Shown here: in pieces, positions 44,185-54,900 of the stretch
How the letters are laid out: every line of letters starts with the position of its first letter
How positions within the stretch are numbered: the stretch's first letter is position 1
From: Amoebophrya sp. A120
Lineage: Eukaryota; Sar; Dinophyceae; Syndiniales; Amoebophryaceae
Assembly: GCA_905178155.1 (NCBI GenBank)
Contig: CAJINV010000006.1
Coordinates: forward strand, 2,088,230 to 2,152,229
Reading direction: 5' to 3'
DNA: 64,000 bases
Made by a program: the position numbers and the translations under genes
The notes under the pieces: model-generated
Databases searched by the model: none
The model's input: the letters and a program-made list of their open reading frames with translations, nothing else
What the model was told of the DNA's origin: nothing

Positions 44185-47100
44185 ATGGGTTGCAATCAGT
44201 CCGCGACCGCTTCCCCTGACGGTCCCCAGGCCGCGTCCCCCGGCTCCAACAAAACCAGTCCGACCGGAGAGAACAACCAGAGCCCCAATTCCAGTCGTGG
44301 CCCAAACAGCCCGGACTCCACCAGAGCAGGCAGTTCGTACCGTCGGAAAGTGAATGCGAGTAGTACAACAGGCGAACTCCAACTACAACAGCAGAACAAA
44401 AGTCCACGAAGCGCCGCAAACACACAAAATGCCCAGTCCCCACAGAACCGTTCGCAACAGCTGAAAGAGCGAAGAAATTTGGTGTTGCACCAAGCAACAT
44501 TAAACAACCCCGTCGCCCCGCCACCCGCCCCTCCCACCCCGCCAAACACAGGGCTGCCGGCTTTCTCACAAATCAACAAAACCAGTCCGAATAGAGGGCC
44601 GGCGGCAGGAGGTGGCGCAGTTTCCGGGTTTAACACAACAAGCACTACTGGCGGCGCAGCTACCAGCTCCTCAAATTTTCCCAACACATCCCCGACCTCA
44701 GCTGGTGCGCCCGCTACGCCGCAGTATAATGTGAACTACATGGTGAATACGCCGCCTATCTCGCCAACGAGTGCGGCGAGCAGAAGAACGCCAACGGGAG
44801 GCGGAGGCCCAAGCGGACCAGCCTCTGGCGGACTGCTGCTTGGTGGCAGGATATCTCAAGAAAAAAGTGTTACAGTTACACACTGTGTTGCAGGCTAAGC
44901 AAGACAGACAATCTTTGTCATGCCGGATATGCATAGGAGCCTCGTTTCATATGTGTTTTCTCGTAGGATCTCTGCATTACAAGTCTTCTCTTTCATGCAA
45001 AGAAATTTGTGTTGCTGCCTGAATTCACTACAAATGTGTAACTGTAACACTTTCTTCGTGGGATACAGGACTTCCAACAGCATCCCAAGTCTAAACCCCA
45101 ACGCACATCAGCAACAGCAAGCGCATCAACAGCATAATTTGTTCGGGCAGCAACAAGGAGTTGCAGCTCCTGGTGGTCAACAAATCTTAAATCAGCAAAA
45201 TAACAACTATAACTCTTCCCTCAGCGGCACGGCGAATTTCGGTCTTCTACAGCAGTACCTCGAGCCGTTGACAGAGTTGGAATTTCACGACTCGGATCCA
45301 GAAGAGCTGAACGGGCACTTCAGCTCACCCAGCAACTCTCCCACACAGAAGTTGAACGAACGAAGGGCGGGGTTGGGCGGCGTGTCAACGATCAACATCT
45401 CCGTCCCGCCGACACCGACGAGCGTCAGTCACATGGGTATACGCATTGCAAATGTATCGAAATCGTACGTGTGCGTCGAGTATATCTGCATGACAAACTT
45501 TTTCAAGAAAAAATGTTCAGTTGGTCATGCATATTCTGGTGGGAAAACAGATCTGTCGTGCAAGATTGCGATGAGTAAGAATACTTTTGCAATGCATAGA
45601 AGAGTAGCAGCAGGCCGACGGTGAATTTTGGCCCGGCGACGCCGACCATGGGTGGCGGAAACAATCCCACCTCGTTATCCTGAGGAAAAGCGTCCCCACC
45701 CCAAAGTTGTCATGCAAATCTGCATGCTCAAAATGTTTCTCATGCGGAGCACCATGACAAGCATGATTTGATGTTAGTCGTGTTTTCTCATTTGTAATGC
45801 TCCAATCAGCATAATAGACTAGATCTGTGATCATGCCGCTGAACAAGCTAAACAGGATTTTTACACTACGAGGCCAAATTTGTCATGCGCAGCAACCAAA
45901 TCTGGCTGATTTGTCTAGCAGATTTCCCATCTTGACTTATACGGCGGGGACGTTTTTGCTCAGGATACTCGTCCTCTACCGCACCTACGCCGACCCACGT
46001 ATGAAAGCCTCAGAATGGAAATCCTCAAAGTGGAAATAATTTGTGATGCATGAAATGCAAGGCAAAAAAGACTGCATTGCGGAGGACACAATGGAGGCCG
46101 ACTATTGTCCTGCTAGGGGTGAAGAATTGGGCTGCTGATTAGCACGACAGAAGGGCACCCCTTTGCCTAACTAGCATGACAGACACGTTTTGAGTACCCG
46201 GGAAATTTGTCATGCGCCGGCTACAAATGGCACTTCAACTGGAGTCGATTTTTTGCATTACAGATTATTTCCACTTTGAGGATTTCCAACCTGAGGCTTT
46301 CATACCACGCCTCCTCGAGCAGCACCGGCGGCGGCTTTTATCTGCAATCCCCGAAACACAGACGGATCTCTGACAGCATCAACAGAAACGTGCCGCTGTT
46401 CTGCTACAAGATTGCGCATAAGAAGGAGCTATCAACTGCAAAAATGTCTGGGTCTGGAAGATTGCCAGGCTTGTCATGCATATTCTGCATGACCCATGAT
46501 GTCTGTGATGCATGACCTAGCATAAGCATCGCAGATTTCTTTTAGGGGGTTTCCTTATGCCTAACCCGCATGAGAAATGCCCTCTCCGTGTGGGCTCCTC
46601 TTGCTGGTCACGCAATACAGATTCTTTTGGAATCCAGAGACAGCATCACAAGTTTTTACCACCTTCCAGACCCAGACACTTTTGCATTTGATAGGAGCAG
46701 AACCAACCATCCGGGACTACAGGTACTTCTAGGGGCAACAGAAGGATAAGGAAATTGATCGCGGAAAACATTGATGTGAAGCTGGGGAACATGATCGGGA
46801 AAGGCTCCCACGGCACGGTCTACGAGGCAAGGCGGGAGGATACGGGGCAGATCATTGCCTGCAAAATCACCCCGGTCGACCATCCAGAAGCGCTGAAGGC
46901 GATGATATGCATTGCAAAAGATTCGTACTAAGTACAAATCACATTACAAATTAGCTCAGCATGACAAAGGGAATTTGTAATGCTGTATGAGCTCAGTAAA
47001 AAGATTTGTCATGCATATCTGGAATTAGTACGAGTGCGATTCTTTTGCAATGCATAGATGAAAAAGGAAGTGGACTTGCTACAGCGGTTGAACCACCTAT

Positions 47101-50100
47101 CCAGTGCAAATATGTCTGGGTCTGGAACCTTGTGATGCTAAAATCTTACTGATGGGCGCACTGCAACGGGCAGCCAAGCATGACAAATCTCTCGGCTGGT
47201 GCTATTGTGTTTCGTTTTCCGCATGACAAGCTGCGTTTTTGCATGACTGACAGGAAGCCTGTTGCCTGCTTATGCATCACAGATTTATGAGTCATGCCAG
47301 ACAAGCATGACAAACTCGCACTCTTCCAGACCCAGACATATTTGCATTTGATACGACCCAAACTGCATCAACTTCCTCGGAACGCGGGTGGTTTTCACGT
47401 ATGGAAGCGTCAGGTTTGAAATCGTCAAAGTTGAAATAATTTGCAATGCATAAAATGCGACACAGAAAGTGACTCTATTGCAGAGGACCCACGGGAGGCA
47501 GATTATAGTCCTGGTAAGGGTCAAAAGTTGAACTGCCAACTAGCATGACAGAGGGCAGCTCTTTTGCCCTAAACCGCATGACAGACTCGCTTCCAGGACC
47601 GGGAAAATTTGTCATGCACCGACTACAAACTGTAGGTCTAACTGGTATGCGTTTTGTGCATGACAAACTATTTCAACTTTGACGATTTCAAACCTGACAC
47701 ATCCATATCACGGACAACGAAAATAATGGCTCACCATCTTCTCACGGACAGAAGTTTATCCACACATATTTGGAGTTCATTCCCGGCGGCACGATCTCGG
47801 ATTTGGTCCAGACGTTTGGCTATGGAATGCAAAAGTATCGTATTGGTAGTGGTACTGCAATCATGGATTACAAATCTTTTTCGTGAGGTGAATCAGCATT
47901 ACAAATTTTAATTTTATTTCTCATGCTATAGAAATAGAAATTTGTAATGCATTTTTTATACGAGTGCGAGACTTTTGCAATGCATATTGGCCGGATCGAG
48001 GACAAGTTTTTGCTCCGTTCCTTGACCTACCAGGTGACTTTGGGGCTGCAGTACTTGCACAAGAAGGGGGTCGTCCATCGGGATCTGAAGGGATCGAACG
48101 TGCTGCTAACCGTGTATGAATTGCAACCGTAGCGTACTCCTGCTACTCGTATAAATGCATTACAAATTTCGATTTCCTCAGCACGAGAAAGAAAATTTGC
48201 AATGCTGATTTACCTTAAGAAAAAGATTTGTAATGCATGACTGCAAAAATACGAGCACGATACCGATACTTTTGCACAGGATACCGTGTCCGGCGAAGCG
48301 ATTCTGTCCGACATGGGGATATGGAGGCGTCAGGTTTGAAATCGTCAAAGTTGAAATTACTATCTATTATATTCATGCGAAAAAAGAGGTCTACAGAGGG
48401 TCGACGGGAGGTGGCCGAGAGGTCAAAAAGAGGCCACAAGAGGTCAAAAAGAGGTCGACAGAGGTGGAGAGGTGGCGCGGGAGGTCATTCGAGAGGGTGG
48501 CCGAGAGGGGGCGCGGGTATAGCCGGCCGAACCGTTCACCCGAAAGCCGCGCCTATAGGGACCAGAGGGGGCTGAGAGGGTCCCGAGAGGGTAAGCGATA
48601 GGGGGATAGGGGTGCCGAGAGGTTGTGCGAATAAGGGCGAACCTCTCGCGCACCCTCTGGGCCACCTCTCGGCCACCTCTGTAGACCTCTACCGGCGAGT
48701 ATAGCCGGACTATTAGCAACACCTCTCGGGAGAGGTCAAGAAGAGGGCTTGCGAAAGGGTAAAAAAGACCCGAAGCCGCCCGGCACGCGGCCGATTTTGT
48801 TGGGACTGTTTCATGGCGCAGGCCCACACCTCTTGCGCTACCCTCTCGCGCACCCTCTCGCGCACCCCCTCGCGCCACCCTCTCGCGCTAACCGCTCGCG
48901 CCAACAGTTTCCGCCGGGAAGCCAGTTGGGAGGGCGGGGGCGGGTGTGTATGTGATCAACAGAGGGCAGCGCGGTCCCAGTTCTGCTTCGGCACCTATGC
49001 CGAGGCGGCTTCTCTTCGCCCCCGAGCTTCGTTGCAGCTGCTCCCTGCGCATAGCGCCTGAAGGCGCGGGAAGTGCGCAGGAGGCCCTGCGGGTTGACAT
49101 AGCGCAAACCGGCGCCAGTACTTCCTTCGACCTATCACGCTGTCCGTAAACTAAAGCCCTGTCGCTGCGGCCCGATCCGCAAATAGTCCTGCCCCGCCCC
49201 AACAGCCTTGCGCCCCGGCGTCAGCCGGGGCATGGCTGGTAGTTTGTCATGCATAAAATGCAGCCCTCAGAGTACCTGTCTTGCAGAGTAGGCAAGTGTG
49301 GCAGATTGCAAGCCTGTTGAGGAGAAGAAACTGAGCAGCTAAAGTAGCACGACACAAGGCGTCTTTCTTACCCAAACAGCATGACAAACTGGGTTTCGGC
49401 TCTACCCAAATTTGTCATGCGCCACTTAGAAACTGGGTCACTACTTTTATCCATTTTATGCATTACAAGTTATTTCAACTTTGACGATTTCAATCCTGAC
49501 GCTTCCATAGGGGACGGCGTTTATCGCGGTATCACAGTGCACAAGAACTCCCCGTCGTCCCCCTCATTTGTACTCATATCGTATGGACAGCAATACGAAC
49601 ACCACACCAGGTGGACGCTATGCATGACAAGTTCATAGCCTGAGTGTAGTGAGGTTCAGTAGTGTTCCCAAATTTGTGATGCAGACAGCGCCACAGACTA
49701 GCAACTGGATTTGACATTTTCGCATGACAAATGACCATGAGGGGGACGCAGAGCAGTTGTGCACTTTCATACGCGGGGAGCAAAAACGCAAATTTCTATG
49801 CGGGAGCGACTTTGTCCGCATTTCAGGGAAATGGGCGGGGTGGGAACAATAAACGGAACTCGCTGACCATACCCGGAAGTGGTCAACATTCGCAGCAAGA
49901 CAAAGACCAATTGGAGGAAACCATGCAGAATTTACTAAACGAGACCACCAACCAACTAGGGCAGTCCGCCACGATACTGATGCAAACCATGTGCGGCTCC
50001 ATTCCCTGGATGGCTCCTGAAGTGTTAACCGGAAACAACACCGGTCAGAGCAATGCTGCTTCGGGCTACAAGAAAACCGCAGATATTTGGTCTCTAGGGG

Positions 50101-50480
50101 GCTTAATCATCGAGATGGCCTCCGGATCGCCGCCCTGGAGTGAGAAGAAATTCGACAACCCGATAGCGCTGATGATGGCGCTCAGTATGGGCAAGGGGAT
50201 ACCAGGATTGCCGGAAGACAACAGCGCGCTCGGGGAATTCCACTTCAACAGCGAGAGTTTTTTCGAGGACGAAGAGGATGAAGAAGAGTATCACGGTGCA
50301 ACCGGTGGTGACGCAGCCACCATATCTCCGGGCGCAAAGTTCCTCCAGGACTGCTTCCACCGAGATGCGGCCTTGCGCCCAAGCTGCACCGAACTGCTAG
50401 ACTATGACTTCATCCGAGATATGCGAGATCTGCACTACAGACCTGTTTTGATCACTTCGCCGTTAAATGTAGATCTTTGA
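44185..50480 (+). CDS. STE-type (MAPKKK-like) protein kinase with N-terminal lipidation motif
   Basis: ATG 44185 in a CACCATGG context, stop TGA 50478-50480, 12 introners and no GT-AG intron. MGC at the start fits N-myristoylation at Gly2 and palmitoylation at Cys3, so it probably sits at a membrane. About 400 residues of Asn/Ser/Pro/Gln-rich sequence precede the kinase domain. Kinase motifs in order: glycine loop GKGSHGTVYEA (46797), Lys in ACKI (46860), LNHPNCINFLGT (joined across 47098), catalytic loop HRDLKGSN (48077), SDMG where DFG is expected (48307), GSIPWMAPEV (50000), DIWSLGGLIIEMASGSPPW, and a final arginine in RDAALRPSC. HRDLKGSN with WMAPEV is typical of STE11/MAPKKK. An insert of about 75 residues lies between DMG and APE. 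The catalytic Lys and Asp are present, so activity is plausible. Substrate unknown. Confidence 0.88.
44852..45065. mobile_element. Introner, family E
   Basis: 214 bp, flanks CAGGA on both sides. Removal gives G-G-R-T-S-N in frame. Resembles the element at 37444 along most of its length. Confidence 0.92.
45440..45598. mobile_element. Introner, family B, diverged
   Basis: About 159 bp, TACGCATTGCAAATGTATCG to ACTTTTGCAATGCATA. No clear flanking repeat. Frame is kept as H-M-G-K-S-S if exon 3 starts at 45601. Confidence 0.78.
45676..45967. mobile_element. Introner, family D
   Basis: 292 bp, flanks CTCGT on both sides. Removal gives P-T-S-S-S-T in frame. Confidence 0.92.
46000..46304. mobile_element. 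Introner, family C' subfamily
   Basis: 305 bp, TATGAAAGCCTCAGAATGGA to CCTGAGGCTTTCATA, flanks CCACG on both sides. Removal gives P-T-H-A-S-S in frame. The exon before it is only 32 bp. Confidence 0.92.
46430..46693. mobile_element. Introner, family A
   Basis: 264 bp, flanks GGAGC on both sides. Removal gives K-K-E-Q-N-Q in frame. Confidence 0.92.
46906..47056. mobile_element. Introner, family B
   Basis: 151 bp, flanks GATGA on both sides. Removal gives L-K-A-M-K-K in frame, after the ATP-binding lysine region. Confidence 0.93.
47098..47353. mobile_element. Introner, family A
   Basis: 256 bp, flanks CCACC/CGACC. Removal restores L-N-H-P-N-C-I-N-F, a conserved kinase segment. Confidence 0.92.
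47400..47707. mobile_element. Introner, family C
   Basis: 308 bp, flanks TCACG on both sides. Removal gives V-V-F-T-D-N in frame. Confidence 0.93.
47821..47986. mobile_element. Introner, family B
   Basis: 166 bp, flanks TTGGC on both sides. Removal gives Q-T-F-G-R-I in frame. Confidence 0.93.
48115..48283. mobile_element. Introner, family B
   Basis: 169 bp, flanks CCGTG on both sides. Removal gives N-V-L-L-T-V-S-G in frame between catalytic loop and DMG. Confidence 0.93.
48320..49509. mobile_element. Introner, family C, carrying a nested Helitron-like insertion
   Basis: 1190 bp, family C ends, flanks GGGGA on both sides (48315-48319, 49510-49514). The insertion 48357-49239 is 883 bp; the remaining 307 bp is a normal family C introner. 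Removal gives S-D-M-G-T-A in frame. Confidence 0.92.
48357..49239 (+). mobile_element. Helitron-like non-autonomous element, copy 3
   Basis: 883 bp. Starts TTACTATCTATTATATTC and ends in hairpin GCCCCGG/CCGGGGC (49212-49218 with 49225-49231) plus ATGGCTGG. Relative to copies 1 and 2 both stem arms changed together (T to C, A to G), keeping the pairing. Left flank GTTGAAA, right flank TAGTTTG; the intact family C element at 18078 reads GTTGAAATAGTTTG, so insertion is between A and T without duplication. Confidence 0.75.
49530..49771. mobile_element. Introner, family H
   Basis: 242 bp, TATCACAGTGCACAAGAACT to GTGCACTTTCATA, flanks CGCGG on both sides. Removal gives F-I-A-G-S-K in frame. It leaves a 20-bp exon (49510-49529) between it and the previous introner. 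Confidence 0.92.
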
Positions 50481-51940
50481 CGCTTGATCAAGAACATGAG
50501 GGAATAAATAAGTAACGCGCTCGCATTACTCGCCCGAGAAGGTCAAGGTTCCTTTTGAAGTAAGTAAGTACGTAGATCTTTCCGGACAGCTTCTAATATC
50601 CTGAGCTGGCTATTAAAAGTTTAAGTTTTACTTGAGAACACTAGAAGCACATAGATCCTCACAACAAGTTCTTCGCAAATGATATATGATAATGAACGTC
50701 TGCACCAGCTTCAGCTTGTCGCTTTTATGGTACCAGCTCGTTCTTGGAATGAAATATGCGAATAGCGAATGCAAAAATGAAGTCGCTACAGCAAAAAACA
50801 AATTAAAAACGCGATCGGGATGATGAATTGAAGGATCGAGGTCTACTCGTCGATCTCCACCGAGGATGGGAGGAGCTACTTCATACTTCACGTGTGGTCC
50901 TCTTCCTCTGCTGTGGCAAAAATCCGTGAAATAAATCTTCTACATCGTGGTCTTTTGTTTTCCAACGTGATTGAGGGGTCGAAAACATGATAAAGAGCCG
51001 AGATATAGAAGTTCTACTTTGGTCCGTCTTAGAAGAAGTACAGGGGATGATGATCTTCTATCTACGGAGATGAGTAGAGGTTGATCTGAAGCGGAAAATT
51101 AAATCCACGTACTAGCAGTCTGTGTAGTTGACGAAAATGAATTTAAAAGTCTTGCTCTTCAAGTACTCTTCGCGAAAATTAGGTCGAGGAACTGCAGACT
51201 TGGATCTTGAGTTCAATTTCGAAGGGGTCCTTGATTAGAGGTAAAAGTAGAGTAAAAAAACACACCGTACTCAGAATCAGCAGCACGCAACATCGGGGCT
51301 TTAGTTGCATTTCGTGACAAAGAACAAGGATATCTTCGATAACTTGAACTTATTCAGCTGGTTCTTTCTGAGGGCAGTTCATCTCTAGTAATGCTAATAC
51401 GGGACGACGACATGACGGATTTCACAAAGCGATAAGGACCTCCTGGTGTATGATTTATTAGAAAGCGACTAATTTTTTATGCAAGCAGTTGACGACGCAA
51501 AGAGACTCATTCTTGTCTCCTCGATACGGGAAACTACTCCTGCCAAAATGTTGATGCGCGACAACTATTTCCCCTAGAGGAAGAAGCCCCTAGCTTTTTT
51601 TTTCCCTACGTAAGAGTCTTCGAGGACACGACCGGCCTTCCGGGGAGACGAGGAAAAAGAGCGCCTGATATATTGTTTCACACAAGTTGAAAAGTCTTAG
51701 TCGCACATAATTGCTGAATTAGTGAAGTACACCAAATCTTCTAGAACCGCAGAAGGGGGACGAGCTTCTAGCGTGCTACGGGACAACGAGTTACTTTAGA
51801 ATACAGATTAGGTTCTTTACATACTTTTTCAACATATTACTTTCTATCCTTTACCTTGAGTTGTTGTCTGATCTCATACACAACTCTCCTTTCTGTTTCT
51901 ACACTACCCTCACACCACCACCGCTTATATCCTACACAAG
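50481..51940. other. Intergenic region
   Basis: AT-leaning, no introner, no supported ORF or RNA gene, and no GC-rich island. Confidence 0.6.
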
Positions 51941-54900
51941 ATGGAAGTCCGTCCGAAGGAGCGGATGAACATTTCCGCCGCGTACCACATGGCGATGACG
52001 CACGCCGAAGAAGGCATGCAGCCCATGGCGGTGCCGCTCCCCCAGAACTTCAGCTCGTTCGAAGAGGCGGTAGAAAAGGCGGAGACCTTCCAATATCCTG
52101 AGCAAAAACGTCCCCAACCCATAGTCAAGTTGGTAAATCTGCAACACAAATCGCCCAGCTTTGGAAGTTGTGCATGACAAGTTTCCGTCTGTAGTATAGT
52201 GTTGCTTAGCAAGGAAAGCCGCATGAGAAAGCCAATCTCTCATCATATTTACAGCATTACAAATGCCAAATCACGATTTGAAACGCCTCTCGTCATGGGA
52301 ATGCGCATTACAAATGTTCCTGTCGTTGCGCATTTGCATTACAGCCTTGGGGTGGGGACGTTTTTGCTGTGGATATCCAAGACGCGGTGATCTGGCAGTA
52401 CCACCAAGCGAAGAAGCGAAAGGTCATCGCCAAGGGCGTGCCGCCGCGGCAGACCGGGCTGGTAATAAACGGCATCGGGCAGGAAAAAATCGAGGACATC
52501 TCAATGGAAAGCTACGCCCTGACCTCCATTTGCGCAAAGCCGAGATCAAACGGCGCCGCTGACGCACCCTCCGAATTTAGAAAAATGGCACAGGACATGC
52601 GGGCGGGGAGATTGAGAACGAGGAAAAGGAAGTTTCCCAGCAGAAAATTCCGTATTGTTATTGATTGTTTCTACGTACAATTTTTGTTACAGCGGCATTT
52701 TGGGTGGTTTGCGTTTGGTTGTTTGCATGACAAACCGCTCTTCCTTGATTGTCGTGTCACAACCAGAAACTACTTTGTGATGCATATACTCAATAGTTCT
52801 TTCATTATCGTTATCGTTATCAAGCAGCGCGTCAAATAATGATAGAATCCAAAAGCAAAATAAATCAAAAACATCACAGAGGACAAGGACATTCTAGACG
52901 GCAACATCTCCTCCGACTCCGAGGGCCACCCGGGGTACGGCTCTGACAAGGAAAAGGAACGGGCCCGTGGTGACTACATTGCGCAACAAAAAGCCCAGCA
53001 GGGCTTAAACAAGGCGTATGTGAGGCCGAATCGACACAGCAGCATGTCCTCCCGAGACGGGTCGGATTCCGGTTTTCTGTCCGTCGGCGCGAGTCCCATG
53101 AGCTACCTGCAAACCCCGGACCGGACGCCGGAGAGTGAATTTGGGAGAACGCCCGGCACGAATATGGATTTTTATCCCACGAAAAAACTGTTTCACTGTG
53201 GTGCTTTTGCAAGATCTGCATCACAAGTTTGTATACACATGTCACGGAAATAAATTTGCCATGCGCGCTTTCCAAGGGAAAACAGGCTTCAAAATCCAGA
53301 ATGTCTTGCAAGTGTAGCAAGACAAACACTTTGGTGCTTCGTTCTCTGCATCACAAGTTCACAGGGAAACAGTTTATTTTCCTTGCGATAATTGTACCGG
53401 GGGAAATAGCAGCATGATGGCGTTGACAAACGACGCACACAGCGACGCGGGCGACAGCGTGGATAACCAGAGCTTGGCGCTGAGTATTTCTTATTGCAAT
53501 CATGCATTACAAATCTTTTTCTTGAGGTAGATCAGCATTAGAAATTTCAGTTCTCATGCTGAGGAAATTTGTAATGCATTTATTATACACATGAAACTAT
53601 CAGGCCAACTCGCGGCGGGTGATGGGAAAGTAGCCTACAACAAGAGAAAATTCGCCGCGCAAAAAGCCGAGCGCGTATGCATCACAAAAGTATCGTACTA
53701 GTAGAAATCGCATTACAAGTTCGGTCAGCATGACAAGAGGAATCTGTCATGCTAATTTACCTACACAACTAGATTTATAATGCATACCTACACAACTAGA
53801 TGATGATGATGATGATGATGATGATGCATAAACGCGATTAGTACGAGCGCGATAGTTTTGTAATGCATAACGGGAAGCCGCGAATAAAATCTTGGCGGCC
53901 CAGAAGAACGGGTTTGGCAAACAGCAGTTTTTGATTGACCACAGAACACCGACGAGACTGACGGAAATCCTGGAGCATAGTACTAAATGTGGTTTTCATA
54001 ATTGCTATTGCTCTGTAAAAAATGCTGGCGTGGTAATAAGGCAATAGGAGTGACGAGAACTTGTGAAGTAGATGTTGATCATGCACAGCATGCCAGCGCT
54101 GTTGTTCTTGTTGTATTTTTGCATGACACCGAAAATAAGAAATTCCGACACTTCAAGAATAGAGAACAAATAAATCGATTTTGTTCATCATTTAATCAAA
54201 CCCACTTTATCAACAACAAACAGACAAGAGAATCGACAAGCACCCCCTCCCTGTGATTACCATCATCCTCCCGCCCCGCGCTTCCTCCCTCATCAACATT
54301 TGCAACTGCATGCCGTTTATCAACGGCAAATATGTCAGTCTGGGTCTCGAAGCTTGTGATGCTGAAGTATGCATAAGTCAGCTGCTTTCAAGTGCAGCCA
54401 AGCATGACAAGTTTAGTTGACACCGTCTGATTCGTAGCACGCATGACAAACTGCTTGGTCGCATCTCAAAAAAGTGGCGCCTTTGCTGGCTGTATGCAAC
54501 ACAGATTTTTCAGGAATGCAAGACATGCAACACAGATTCCACTTTTCCAGACCCAGACATGTTTGCAACTGCATGCCGTTCTTCGAAGAGCACAAGTGGA
54601 CCCCGTTAACCCGACAGGAGAAGATGTTTTTTAACAGCTACCGTATCAACTGCAAATATATCTGGGTCTGGAAGAGTGTAAACTTGTCATGCAGGTTTTC
54701 TATGACCCACGAGGTCTGGAATGCGGGACCTAGCATGACAGACTCTGTGAGGTCTCTGCCATGCCTATCCTGCATGAGAAACTCCCTCCCAACGTGCTCG
54801 AAAGTGGACAGCTCTTGGCACTCATGCAACACAGACTTTTGTAAGATTCAGATTTAGCATGACAAGTTGCACCCTTCCAGACCCAGACATTTTTGCATTT

